DNA of 64,000 nt from an uncultured Prevotellaceae bacterium (GTDB lineage: Bacteria > Bacteroidota > Bacteroidia > Bacteroidales > Muribaculaceae): assembly GCA_900318345.1 (NCBI GenBank), contig ONKD01000003.1:29689-93688 (forward strand), given 5' to 3'. Of the stretch, positions 26,272 to 34,850 are shown piece after piece. Positions within the stretch are counted from its first letter, which is position 1. The number at the start of each line of letters is the position of its first letter. The notes under the pieces were generated by a model, which saw nothing but the letters and a program-made list of their open reading frames with translations, was not told where the DNA came from and made no database searches. The position numbers and the translations under genes were made by a program.

Positions 26272-27765
26272 ATGTGCAAAACTAGGATATATCACATATT
26301 TTTAACGGTCATGCTCTTGCTGCTGCCCATCTCGACAGCGGCTCAGCAGGCTAATGACATCAAAAAACCTACCCGTAGCCGAGTTGCGGAAAAGGACAAG
26401 AAGAATACTGAGCAGAAAACCGCCAAGAGCAAAGACACAAATAACGACAATAAAAACGACAATAAGGCGGCTGACAAGAAAGATAACAAGGCACCTGAAA
26501 AGAAGGACAATAAGGTGCCCGAAAAACCCATTCCCGTCAAGGAAGAGAAGGCGCCTGTGAAGCAAGAGCCCACAAAGCCCGTGACCGACACCACGGCTAA
26601 GCCCGCCACACCGCCCAAGCCCAAGAAAGCGCCTGTTGATCCCAGCAAGGTGCAATATGACGGCATTGATATCTCAAAGCATCAGGGTTCCATCAATTGG
26701 GAAGAACTGAGAAAGAACACCAAAATAAAATTTGTCTATATCAAGGCCTCGGAAGGTAGCAACCACGTGGATTCCAAGTACAAGGAAAACATCAGGAATG
26801 CCCGCAAGCACGGCTTTAAGGTGGGTAGCTACCATTTCTTCAGGACGACATCCAGCGCGAGGACCCAGGCCATCAACTTCCTGCAGACGGCCAACCGCGA
26901 TGAGCAGGATCTGATTCCCGTAATTGACGTCGAGGAAAACAAGAACTGGAGCAGAGACCGGTTGCGCGACAGTGTCAAGGTGTTTGTGGACATCGTCGAG
27001 GATTACTATGGCTGCAAACCCATGATTTATGCCAGCGAGACATTCTTTAACAGGCATTTGGGCTTGGCATTCAAGGAGTATCCCCTGTTCATTGCCAAGT
27101 ACAGCGATGTTAGTCCCAACGTCAACATCAAGTGGATCCTGTGGCAGTTCTCGGAGAGCGGCAAATTCAGGGCTGTCAGGGAGAACCTGGTGGACATGAG
27201 CCGCTTTAACAAGGGCTTCACTATCGAGAACATCCTGTACAAGCCCGGCAAGGCAAGGCCCAAGAGCAGCATCAAGGACATCGTTGACCACAAGGATGCG
27301 CCCAAGAGCGTGAATATGACGACTGAGCAAAAGCCCGCTCCCGCTAAGAGCAAACGCGAGCTCGAAGAAGAAAAGCGCAAAGCCGAAAGAGAGAAAAAGG
27401 TGAATGAGCGCAACAAGAGAATAGCCGAGGAAGAGGCTAAAAAGAAAGCTGAAGCCGACAAAAAAGCCAAAGAAAAGGCTAAAGAAAAAGCCGAACAGGT
27501 AAAGAAAGAAAAGGCGCGCCAAGCAGCCCGTGAAGAGGCAGCAAAAAAAGAAGCCGAGGCTAAAGCCAAGCGCAAAGCCGAGGCAGCTAAAGCCCGTGAG
27601 CAAAAAGCCAAGCAGCAACAAACGGCCAAGAAAGACAATAACAAATCGGCCAACTTGCTGAACACCACATCCTCAAAGTTATCGCAGTCACAACGCAACG
27701 ACAGCATACGCAATGCAAAACTAAAGGGCCGCAAAACCAATAAGAGTTCGGCCGATAATGATTGA
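26272..27765 (+). CDS. secreted GH25 lysozyme-like protein with charged coiled-coil tail
   Basis: 497 residues. The signal peptide ends near ISTAAQQ (about 26). Residues 30-125 are a Lys/Asp/Pro-rich disordered linker. The GH25 muramidase domain covers about 128-320: YDGIDISKHQG, FVYIKASEG, GSYHFFR, and the catalytic acidic pair in VIDVEENK. Residues 350-480 are a Lys/Glu/Ala-rich segment with heptad-like character, probably a long helix. The domain would cut the glycan backbone of peptidoglycan in the periplasm; the long charged tail is unusual for GH25. Its stop codon overlaps the start of the second GH25 gene by 8 bases, so translation is coupled. Confidence 0.92.
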   Translation: MCKTRIYHIFLTVMLLLLPISTAAQQANDIKKPTRSRVAEKDKKNTEQKTAKSKDTNNDNKNDNKAADKKDNKAPEKKDNKVPEKPIPVKEEKAPVKQEPTKPVTDTTAKPATPPKPKKAPVDPSKVQYDGIDISKHQGSINWEELRKNTKIKFVYIKASEGSNHVDSKYKENIRNARKHGFKVGSYHFFRTTSSARTQAINFLQTANRDEQDLIPVIDVEENKNWSRDRLRDSVKVFVDIVEDYYGCKPMIYASETFFNRHLGLAFKEYPLFIAKYSDVSPNVNIKWILWQFSESGKFRAVRENLVDMSRFNKGFTIENILYKPGKARPKSSIKDIVDHKDAPKSVNMTTEQKPAPAKSKRELEEEKRKAEREKKVNERNKRIAEEEAKKKAEADKKAKEKAKEKAEQVKKEKARQAAREEAAKKEAEAKAKRKAEAAKAREQKAKQQQTAKKDNNKSANLLNTTSSKLSQSQRNDSIRNAKLKGRKTNKSSADND

Positions 27766-28501
27766 ACATGCACATACCAGGCTCATGAGGGCGCTGCCAC
27801 CAGTTTTAGTGGCAGTGGCCGCATTGTGCTCATGCCACAACTCGACCGACAAGGCATCAACCACCAAAAGTGTGCCCCCGCGCAACACCGAGGCCCGTTA
27901 TGACGGCATCGACATCTCGAGCCATCAGGGCATCATCGATTGGGCCAAGGTGAGCAGCGACAAGGACATCCGCTTCGTCTACATCAAGGCTACCGAGGGG
28001 GCTACCTACCGCTCGCCGCACTACTCCACCAACATCACCGAGGCCAGGCACTATGGCCTGCTAGTGGGAAGTTATCACTATATCACCTCGACATCGTCTA
28101 TCGATGCCCAGTTTAAGAACTTCTCCAAGTATGCCCTCAAATCCATCCAGGACCTGATTCCGATGCTTGACGTTGAGGTACGCGGTCACTGGTCGCGCAG
28201 CCAGCTCATCGACAGCGTGAGCAAGTTTTGCAACCTCATCGAGCGGCACTATGGTGTGCAACCCATGATTTACAGCACCATGGGATTTTACAATAAGAAC
28301 CTGACCCCCCATTTCAACAAGCACCACCTCTACATCGGGCGCTACTCAAGCAGCGAACCCGAAATCAACTGGGAGGGCGAGTACACCATCTGGCAATACA
28401 GCGAGACGGGCATTATTCCTGGAATAGACGCCTACGTGGACCTGTGCCGATACCGCGAAGACGGCTGGCTCGACGAGATCCTCCTCCCCAAGGAAAAATA
28501 A
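27758..28501 (+). CDS. GH25 lysozyme-like lipoprotein
   Basis: 247 residues, paralogue of the preceding gene without the long linkers. The N-terminus is hydrophobic and ends in a lipobox-like AALCSC (Cys near 24-26), so it is probably lipid-anchored. The GH25 domain fills residues 44-240: YDGIDISSHQG, FVYIKATEG, GSYHYITS and the catalytic MLDVEVRG. The start ATG lies inside the end of the upstream gene. A perfect bidirectional terminator follows, 149 bases on. The coupled pair probably supplies two differently located muramidases for peptidoglycan turnover. Confidence 0.92.
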   Translation: MIEHAHTRLMRALPPVLVAVAALCSCHNSTDKASTTKSVPPRNTEARYDGIDISSHQGIIDWAKVSSDKDIRFVYIKATEGATYRSPHYSTNITEARHYGLLVGSYHYITSTSSIDAQFKNFSKYALKSIQDLIPMLDVEVRGHWSRSQLIDSVSKFCNLIERHYGVQPMIYSTMGFYNKNLTPHFNKHHLYIGRYSSSEPEINWEGEYTIWQYSETGIIPGIDAYVDLCRYREDGWLDEILLPKEK

Positions 28502-28539
28502 ACCAGGCATAGCGGACGGGAAATCATAAATGACGGCGT

Positions 28540-28600
28540 TGTCAACGCCGCATACCAAACGGAGATAACGGAGGAAACGGAGATAACGGAGACTGCTGCG
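28540..28600. repeat. short ACGGAGATAACGGAGG repeats
   Basis: Imperfect tandem repeats of GGAGATAACGGA in the gap after the GH25 lipoprotein. A minisatellite-like patch similar in style to the other intergenic patches in the window. Confidence 0.6.
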
Positions 28601-28649
28601 CACCGCCTCCAGACAACTTGGAAACAATAAGAAACTGAAATAACAATTA

Positions 28650-28693
28650 TTAAAAACAAGAGGAGACGCATATTGATCTCCTCTTGTTTTTAA
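28650..28693. terminator. bidirectional terminator overlapping the cvpA stop
   Basis: Perfect 17-base arms (28650-28666, 28677-28693) with a 10-base loop and A/T-tracts at both ends. It ends the GH25 pair on the plus strand and the polyferredoxin-AKR-cvpA operon on the minus strand; the cvpA stop codon lies inside one arm. Confidence 0.85.
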
Positions 28694-29253
28694 TTGGTTA
28701 TGGTGTCGACGGGGACGGGCTCGATGAGGTCGCGGTAGAGCTTGAGCGAGTCGCTGGGCATCTTGTCGCTGCCCAAGACGATGGGCATGAGGTCGAGTGT
28801 CATCTCGTAGGGCTTGTTCTTGAGCATGTGCTCGGTGCCAAAGGTGTCCATGTCGGGGTTAATGGCATAGAGCAGGTTCAAGACGATACTCAGGATGAAG
28901 GCATGCTTGAACATGAACAGCAATGAGCCGCCCAATTTATCGACAAAGCCCAAGTTCACTGTATTCAAGGCCCCCTTGAACAAGCGCATGACAAGCCTGA
29001 TGACCAGCATGACAATAAGGAACGCGAATGCCAGCGAAACGGTCTTGACCGTGATGCTCGACAACGGCCACTGGGCAGCGCTGGGCACGATGGAAAGGAA
29101 AATGTCCTGAGCCAGGTCACCGCACTTGTAACACAGCACAATAGCAACCACCCACGAGATGAGTGACGACAACTGCCCAATGAACCCCTTGCGGTAGCCC
29201 AGGACCACGCCACCCAACACAATCAGGATCAATAGGATATCAACCAGTGTCAT
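28690..29253 (-). CDS. cvpA: CvpA family membrane protein
   Basis: 187 residues, four hydrophobic segments beginning MTLVDILLILIVLGGVVLGY with the family motif RKGFIGQLSSLISW near 25, then a short soluble C-terminus. CvpA-family proteins are inner-membrane proteins linked to colicin V production and envelope stress tolerance; the mechanism is unsettled. It starts 12 bases after the aldo/keto reductase stop and is the last gene of that operon. Confidence 0.88.
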   Translation of the reverse strand: MTLVDILLILIVLGGVVLGYRKGFIGQLSSLISWVVAIVLCYKCGDLAQDIFLSIVPSAAQWPLSSITVKTVSLAFAFLIVMLVIRLVMRLFKGALNTVNLGFVDKLGGSLLFMFKHAFILSIVLNLLYAINPDMDTFGTEHMLKNKPYEMTLDLMPIVLGSDKMPSDSLKLYRDLIEPVPVDTITN

Positions 29254-29265
29254 GAATCGTGATGT

Positions 29266-30720
29266 TTATCCTTTCAGACCACGGTCAATGTTACGCTTGA
29301 GGGCCTCGACATAGTTGTTGATGCGCTCCATCTCGCGGGGAATCTGGATGCGCTGGGGACAGTGCTCGACGCACTTGCCGCAGCCGATGCAATGGTCGGC
29401 CTGACGCAATTTGGGAACGCTGCGGTCATATCCAATGAGGAACGCGCGTCGCGCGCGGGCGTAATCGGGATCGTTGCGGTCACGAGTGAGGTTGCCCTCG
29501 GCAATGCACTTGTTATAGTGGGTGAGCACGGCGGGAATGTCGATGCCATAGGGGCACGGCATGCAGTACTTGCAGTCGTTACAGGGGATGGTGTTGTAAC
29601 CCACGATTTCATCAGCGATGCCGTAGAGGAATTCTTTTTCCTCATCGGTCAGTTCCTCCAGTGGGCTGTAAGTACACAGGTTCTCCTTGAGGTGCTCCAT
29701 ATAGGTCATGCCGCTCAACACGGTCAACACGCCAGGGAAAGAGCCGGCATAACGGAAGGCCCAAGAGGCGAGACTGCGTTCGGGGTCCCTTTCCAGAATC
29801 TTTCTGGCCACTGGTTTAGGCATCGCTGCAAGGCGTCCGCCCAGCAGCGGCTCCATGATGACAGCGGGAATATCACGCTTGGCCAACTCGGCATACAGGT
29901 ACTCTGCATTGGTGTTCTCCTCGCTGAAGTCCTTGGCATGCTTCCAGTCAAGATAATTCAACTCAATCTGAACGAAATCCCAGTGGTACTTGTCGTGGTT
30001 GGCCAGCAGATAGTCAAACACGGCAATCTCGCCATGATAGGAGAAGCCCAGGTTGCGGATGACGCCTTTCTCGCGCTGCTCAAGCAGGTAGTCGAGGATA
30101 CCATTATAAACGTATCGCTGCCTGTAAAGCTCCATGGCCTCCTCACCCGTGCCACCACCGATGGCATGCAGCAACAGGTAGTCGATGTAATCGACCTGGA
30201 GCTCCTTGAGTGAGTTCTGGAACATCTCGATGCTGGCAGCACGGGTCTGTGTCGCAGGATCGAAATTGGAGAGCTTTGTGGCGATGAAGTACTTGTCGCG
30301 GGCGTGGCGGCTCAGGGCGATACCTGTGGCACGCTCGCTCAGGCCCTTGCAATAGGCGGGAGACGTATCAAAGTAGTTCACGCCATGCTCGATGGCATAG
30401 TCCACCTGCTTGTTGATCATCTCCTGGTCAATCTTGGCGTCATTGCCCTGGCCAAAGGGCTTGCCGTCGGTGCCAGGCAAGCGCATCATGCCGTATCCCA
30501 AGATAGAGACTTTCTCCTTGGTTTTGGGGTTGACGCGGTAGGTCATCTTGCCCACGGGCGGTTCCTGAACCGGTGCCTTGTGGTCATCGCCAGTGGCACA
30601 GCTCACGATGGCAGGAGCGGCGGCAGTGGCCGTGCCCAGGCCGAGAGCCTTGAGAAACGTGCGGCGGCTCAGTGTCTTGCCGCTCTCTTTATTGTTGTCG
30701 ATATGCTTGTTGTCGTTCAT
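29266..30720 (-). CDS. Tat-exported aldo/keto reductase lipoprotein with 4Fe-4S clusters
   Basis: 484 residues. The N-terminus carries a twin-arginine signal SRRTFLKALGLG followed by a lipobox-like AIVSC (Cys near 41), so the folded, cofactor-loaded protein should be exported and lipid-anchored. The aldo/keto reductase barrel follows (YGMMRLPG near 78; catalytic region FDTSPAYCKGLSE near 117). The C-terminus has Cys clusters CNDCKYCMPCPYG near 381 and CIGCGKCVEHCPQR near 445 for two [4Fe-4S] centres. It starts 24 bases after the polyferredoxin gene, suggesting that the polyferredoxin feeds or drains its electrons. Substrate unknown. Confidence 0.9.
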   Translation of the reverse strand: MNDNKHIDNNKESGKTLSRRTFLKALGLGTATAAAPAIVSCATGDDHKAPVQEPPVGKMTYRVNPKTKEKVSILGYGMMRLPGTDGKPFGQGNDAKIDQEMINKQVDYAIEHGVNYFDTSPAYCKGLSERATGIALSRHARDKYFIATKLSNFDPATQTRAASIEMFQNSLKELQVDYIDYLLLHAIGGGTGEEAMELYRQRYVYNGILDYLLEQREKGVIRNLGFSYHGEIAVFDYLLANHDKYHWDFVQIELNYLDWKHAKDFSEENTNAEYLYAELAKRDIPAVIMEPLLGGRLAAMPKPVARKILERDPERSLASWAFRYAGSFPGVLTVLSGMTYMEHLKENLCTYSPLEELTDEEKEFLYGIADEIVGYNTIPCNDCKYCMPCPYGIDIPAVLTHYNKCIAEGNLTRDRNDPDYARARRAFLIGYDRSVPKLRQADHCIGCGKCVEHCPQRIQIPREMERINNYVEALKRNIDRGLKG

Positions 30721-30744
30721 AATTCTTGCTTGAAAAGGTGGTGG

Positions 30745-32229
30745 TTAAATCTCCTTGTGGACCTCGTGTCCCTCGACATAGATGGCGCTGAATGGCCGCG
30801 CCGGGCAAACATATTCACAAGTGCCGCAACCGATGCACATGGCGATGTTCACAGCAGGCACCATGGGCGATGTATCATCCTGGGGATCGCTGGGTACCAT
30901 CATGATGGCCCCTACAGGGCAATGGCGCGCGCAGTTGCCGCAGCTCACACCATCGGTCAGCACCAGACAGTTGTCCTTGACCCAAACGGCATGTCCCACC
31001 ATGGTCGAGGATTTCTGGGCCACGGTGATGGGCTTGATGGCCCCCGTGGGGCACACGGTGGAGCAGGTAACGCACTCGGGGCGGCAGGCTCCGCGCTCAA
31101 AGCTCATCTCGGGTTGCATCAGCCTCATGGGATCAGTCGAGGGGCGTAGCACGCCGTTGGGGCACTTGGCGACACACAACTGGCACGCTGTGCAGTGCTG
31201 GGCAAAGTGCTTAGCGCTCACTGAGCCTGGAGGCGTGATGGGTGTCGCGCGCTTGGCTTGGACCTTATCCTGAATGACAGCGAGACCACCATCCACTTTC
31301 TTGGCCGCCTGAGCCAGGGCCACATCGGCTCCCACAACAGCTGTTCCCACGAGGAAAGCGCGACGGGCTTGGTCGGTATTCTTCTCATCGGTCTTGACGG
31401 GTTGGGCGACCGCCTTGGGATGGCCATAACGCAACGCACCAAAGTTGCACTTCTCGATGCAGTTGCCACAAGTGACGCAACGCGTGTAGTCCACCTTGTG
31501 AGTATTGAAGTCGATGCACGATGCCTTGCAATTCTTGGTGCACAGGCTGCACGACTTGCACTTGTCGGCATCAAAATAGACCTTGAACCACGAGAAACGT
31601 GCCAGCTGGGCCAGAATGGTGCCCACGGGGCAGATGGTGTTACAATAGGTGCGTCCGCCACGCCATGCCAGCACGGCGATGATGATAAATGTGGCTATAG
31701 CGATCAGGAAGGTGGGCAGGCTCTTGATCCACACGTCAACGCCGTAGAAGGCGTAGCTATCGGCCCGTTCGGCGATGGCAGCCAGCAGGTTGTTGCCCCA
31801 TTGATAGACGGGGAGCAACAGGTTGGTCACCATGCGGCCATAGCTACTGTAAGGCGCTAGCAGAGCCACCAGCGAGTGGACACCGGCAATAAAAGCCACA
31901 ACGAACAGCGCCAACACGCCGTAGCGCAACCAGCGTTTCTCTGGGCTAGCGGTGAAGCGGTTCTTCTTGTGTTTGCTGGCAAACCACGAGACAATGTCCT
32001 GGAAAATGCCCAACGGGCAGATGACCGAGCAATAGATGCGGCCAAAGATGAGTGTGAGTAATACCAGTGCAACGATAACCACTACGTTGAGGGCCAAAAT
32101 CGCGGGCAGGAACTGGATGCGGGCCGTCCATCCCAAAAAGTGATGCAACGTGCCACTCACGTCAAGAAACAGCAGCGTCACCATGATCATCATGAGTGTC
32201 GCGAGCGTGATGCGGATTTTCCTTAGCAT
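30745..32229 (-). CDS. membrane-bound polyferredoxin (NapH/NapG-like)
   Basis: 494 residues. The N-terminal half has about five membrane helices and the NapH/YccM-type motif CPLGIFQD near 72 and CPVGTILAQL near 200, then ferredoxin clusters CKSCSLCTKNCKASC near 222 and CVTCGNCIEKCNFG near 244. A second hydrophobic stretch that begins with a twin-Arg (RRAFLVGTAVVG, near 288) follows, and then four further Cys clusters (CTACQLCVAKCPNG, CVTCSTVCPTGA, CGNCARHCPVGA, CIGCGTCEYVCP). The order is that of a NapH joined to a NapG, a quinol-linked electron conduit. First gene of the operon with an exported aldo/keto reductase and cvpA. Confidence 0.88.
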   Translation of the reverse strand: MLRKIRITLATLMMIMVTLLFLDVSGTLHHFLGWTARIQFLPAILALNVVVIVALVLLTLIFGRIYCSVICPLGIFQDIVSWFASKHKKNRFTASPEKRWLRYGVLALFVVAFIAGVHSLVALLAPYSSYGRMVTNLLLPVYQWGNNLLAAIAERADSYAFYGVDVWIKSLPTFLIAIATFIIIAVLAWRGGRTYCNTICPVGTILAQLARFSWFKVYFDADKCKSCSLCTKNCKASCIDFNTHKVDYTRCVTCGNCIEKCNFGALRYGHPKAVAQPVKTDEKNTDQARRAFLVGTAVVGADVALAQAAKKVDGGLAVIQDKVQAKRATPITPPGSVSAKHFAQHCTACQLCVAKCPNGVLRPSTDPMRLMQPEMSFERGACRPECVTCSTVCPTGAIKPITVAQKSSTMVGHAVWVKDNCLVLTDGVSCGNCARHCPVGAIMMVPSDPQDDTSPMVPAVNIAMCIGCGTCEYVCPARPFSAIYVEGHEVHKEI

Positions 32230-32273
32230 AACAGTTTATTAGTCAAAGAGTGAATGAATAATCGTGGAAAGTG

Positions 32274-32281
32274 CAAAGATA
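32274..32281 (-). promoter_or_regulatory. proximal promoter of the polyferredoxin operon
   Basis: The minus strand reads TATCTTTG with CTTG 19 bases upstream; 45 bases before the start codon. Confidence 0.5.
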
Positions 32282-32421
32282 CTGATTAATCTTGAGATTT
32301 CAAGCTCCCATAGCGTCATTTTTTCAATTTTGCCCCATTATTACCAATAAAAAATAAACACCACGTTTCACAACGCGATGTTCATTTAGGATGAATAGTA
32401 TTAATATTTCCAACTTTGATG

Positions 32422-32429
32422 CAAAAGTA
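32422..32429 (-). promoter_or_regulatory. distal promoter of the polyferredoxin operon
   Basis: The minus strand reads TACTTTTG with TTTG (32450-32453) exactly 20 bases upstream, a full Bacteroidetes promoter. It would give a leader of about 185 bases that includes the proximal promoter. Confidence 0.6.
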
Positions 32430-32520
32430 CTGCCTTTATGGTAATTACCCAAATATTTTTAGATAAATAATGTTATAAAAAGTTAACCGATTTTGGTAGG
32501 GAAAATCAAACACGAAAAAA

Positions 32521-32544
32521 GGGATGCCCGCATTTAGGCATCCC
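32521..32544 (-). terminator. terminator of the M6 protease pair
   Basis: Perfect 8-bp stem GGGATGCC with an 8-base loop, followed on the minus strand by TTTTTTCG; 66 bases past the stop. Confidence 0.75.
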
Positions 32545-32609
32545 CATGATTCTGGTGATTAGTGATTAGTGAAAAGAAATCGAATAATCACTAGGATAAT
32601 CCCTTACCA

Positions 32610-34820
32610 TTAATTTGACGACAGGATGATCTCGATGATGGCGCTGATGTCGGCGATGTTGACCTCGCCATCATCGTTTACATCGGCGTTAAATCCCTTG
32701 TCGGCGGCATCGCCAGTCAAGATCACATCAATAATCGCGTTCACGTCTACGATATTGACCTCGCCGTCACCATTCACGTCACCCTTGACCACGGGATCGG
32801 GCCAAGTTTCGCTGTAGTAAAGCTTGACGTCGTCGAGGAAGATATTGGCCTTATCACTGCCCGACGTTTGGTTAAAGCGCAGCATGATGGGCTTGTCATA
32901 AGGCAAAATCAGCGAAGTGGTAGTACGATTTTTAGGCTGAGCGACGAGTACACCCTCGGGCAGGGCAATCCAGTTCTCACCGTTATCGACTGAATAGGAC
33001 AGTCTGACATTGGCTTCGGTCGAGGTGGGATTGTAGACCGAGAAGCTCGCCATATAAGGGATAATCTTCAGGGGAGCAGTTGTCGTCAGCGAGCTGGGTT
33101 TCTTCATTGCCACACCTTGGTTGAGCGTGCCATTGGCCTCATATTCCTTGATAGTACTCTTAGAGAAATCCCAGTTGCAGAAAACTCCAGGCACATTCTT
33201 GTTGGAGAGGTTGGAGCTAACGGGCATCGCCTCAAAGTCCTCGACAACCGATAAGATAGAGGTGTCGGGCATGATGTCAAAGGTGATGAGCCTATCCTGC
33301 TCGGCGATATTGTCAATGAAGTACTCGTTGAAGGTGCCGTCCCAAGCCTTCAGGCTAGGATTGGTGAAATTGGCGATGCGGGTAACACCCATAGTGCCGG
33401 GGAACGGGTCAGAGTCACTGTCGTGTCCTGAATAGTTGGCACGCAACAGGTGATAGTACATGTGGCTGGGGTTACAGTTCACCTCATTCATCCACCAGAT
33501 GCGCTCATCGGTTGAATCGACGCGAACAACGAGCATGCCGTGGCCGGGCAGATAACGGTCCCACTTGCCGGCCTGGCGGTTCTCGATGAGGAAGAACTCC
33601 TTATCGATGGGGGTATTCAATCGGTAGCCCACATTGCTCTCGTCAAGGGGCTGCATCTCATAGGATCCACTCTCCTCGATCAATACGGGCTTGGTAAATC
33701 CCAGGGCATAGCGCTCATAGAGGCTATAGCCCACGGGGTTGCGCCCGTAGTTATTACCGCTGCCACCCGCCATGATCGACCAGCTGCCCGGGTTGAGGCT
33801 CTCGCCACCAGTTCCTTCATAGTCGGTATCATAGAGGTCGGGCAATCCCAGCACATGGCTAAACTCATGGCAGAAGGTGCCGATACCGTTCACGTCAAAG
33901 TAATATCCCTCCCAACCGGCAATCTCGGTGGAGCTGGCATACAGGCCAAATCCCACGCCATCGCGCGGAGGCTCGTTGAAGAGGTAATACATGTGAGGCC
34001 ACAAGTAGCCCTCGTTATTACCGCCATAGTTAGCCGAGAAGCCAGCGACCAGGAAGAATACCATATCGACATAGCCGTCGCCATCGCTGTCATAGTCGCT
34101 GTAGTTGATCAGCGAGTCGGCAGCCACGATTGCCGCATGGAACACGGCGTCGGCCCGAGAGGTACTCTGAGGATAGGTGGCTGAATAAGGCACATCCACA
34201 GGACCTACCACGTCAAACGAGGGGTCGAACTGATGATTGGAGTTATCATAATAATAGTCCCTCACACTACCTGTCATGTTCACACGGCGGTTATTGAGCA
34301 CATAACCCGTGTAATCATGGGTGTTGACCATGTCGTCATAGAAACTGTTGGCATCGGGCATCGAGAACTTCTTGTTCGTGTAGTTGATGAGGATGATGAG
34401 TCCACGGAAACTATCATAATCCATTTCACCCTCGGCACCCACGCGACGCATCGCGCTGTTGCGACGGCCCAACTTCTTGGCGCCGGCAGTGGCTGCTGAG
34501 CGTGAGGTGAGTCGCTTGGGCAATGTGGACAAGAACGACAAGTCAGCCGCAGTGCGGCGGCTAGGGTCGCGGGCGATGCGGTCGCTGGCAACGAGGTGGT
34601 CGCCATCGAGACGCGCATAGGTGTAATAGCCACCACTGTTTTTCACGACTGTGTAACCATCGCTAGTGGTGGTGAAATGGAAGAACTCGTCACCATGCAA
34701 CTTGATGGTGAGCGTAGAGCCGTCAGGCTGTGTCACCTTGACGGGCGTGGGATCGGCGGGGATTGCATGTGCCATCATGCCACACAATCCCACCACGAGT
34801 AGCAATAAAATTTTTCTCAT
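32610..34820 (-). CDS. secreted M6 family metalloprotease with dockerin
   Basis: 736 residues. Signal peptide (MRKILLLLVVGLCGMMAHA), then a propeptide (about 25-110), and the M6 (immune inhibitor A-like) protease domain with the zinc motif CHEFSHVLGLPDLYD near 315 in GIGTFCHEFSH. A beta-sandwich region (about 520-670) follows, then two dockerin calcium loops (DVNGDGEVNIVDV near 680 and DVNDDGEVNIADI near 715). It is a zinc endopeptidase expected outside the cell. Tandem paralogue of the next gene upstream, 30 bases away, so cotranscribed. Substrates unknown; family members cut host or microbial proteins. Confidence 0.93.
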   Translation of the reverse strand: MRKILLLLVVGLCGMMAHAIPADPTPVKVTQPDGSTLTIKLHGDEFFHFTTTSDGYTVVKNSGGYYTYARLDGDHLVASDRIARDPSRRTAADLSFLSTLPKRLTSRSAATAGAKKLGRRNSAMRRVGAEGEMDYDSFRGLIILINYTNKKFSMPDANSFYDDMVNTHDYTGYVLNNRRVNMTGSVRDYYYDNSNHQFDPSFDVVGPVDVPYSATYPQSTSRADAVFHAAIVAADSLINYSDYDSDGDGYVDMVFFLVAGFSANYGGNNEGYLWPHMYYLFNEPPRDGVGFGLYASSTEIAGWEGYYFDVNGIGTFCHEFSHVLGLPDLYDTDYEGTGGESLNPGSWSIMAGGSGNNYGRNPVGYSLYERYALGFTKPVLIEESGSYEMQPLDESNVGYRLNTPIDKEFFLIENRQAGKWDRYLPGHGMLVVRVDSTDERIWWMNEVNCNPSHMYYHLLRANYSGHDSDSDPFPGTMGVTRIANFTNPSLKAWDGTFNEYFIDNIAEQDRLITFDIMPDTSILSVVEDFEAMPVSSNLSNKNVPGVFCNWDFSKSTIKEYEANGTLNQGVAMKKPSSLTTTAPLKIIPYMASFSVYNPTSTEANVRLSYSVDNGENWIALPEGVLVAQPKNRTTTSLILPYDKPIMLRFNQTSGSDKANIFLDDVKLYYSETWPDPVVKGDVNGDGEVNIVDVNAIIDVILTGDAADKGFNADVNDDGEVNIADISAIIEIILSSN

Positions 34821-34850
34821 AGCAGTTATACTTGAATCTTAGTGTCTTAT

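Larger units (their letters stand above)
32230..32609. other. gene-free stretch with two minus-strand promoters
   Basis: 380 bases without a gene. It holds two promoter-like pairs for the polyferredoxin operon (32274-32281 and 32422-32429), and the terminator of the M6 protease pair (32521-32544). The piece 32556-32600 is made of short GATTAGTGATTAGTG-type repeats. Confidence 0.7.

Noticed and set aside
26674-27773. long open frames on the minus strand
   Set aside because: Shadow of the Lys/Glu-rich tail of the GH25 gene, giving a Leu/Phe-rich nonsense product.
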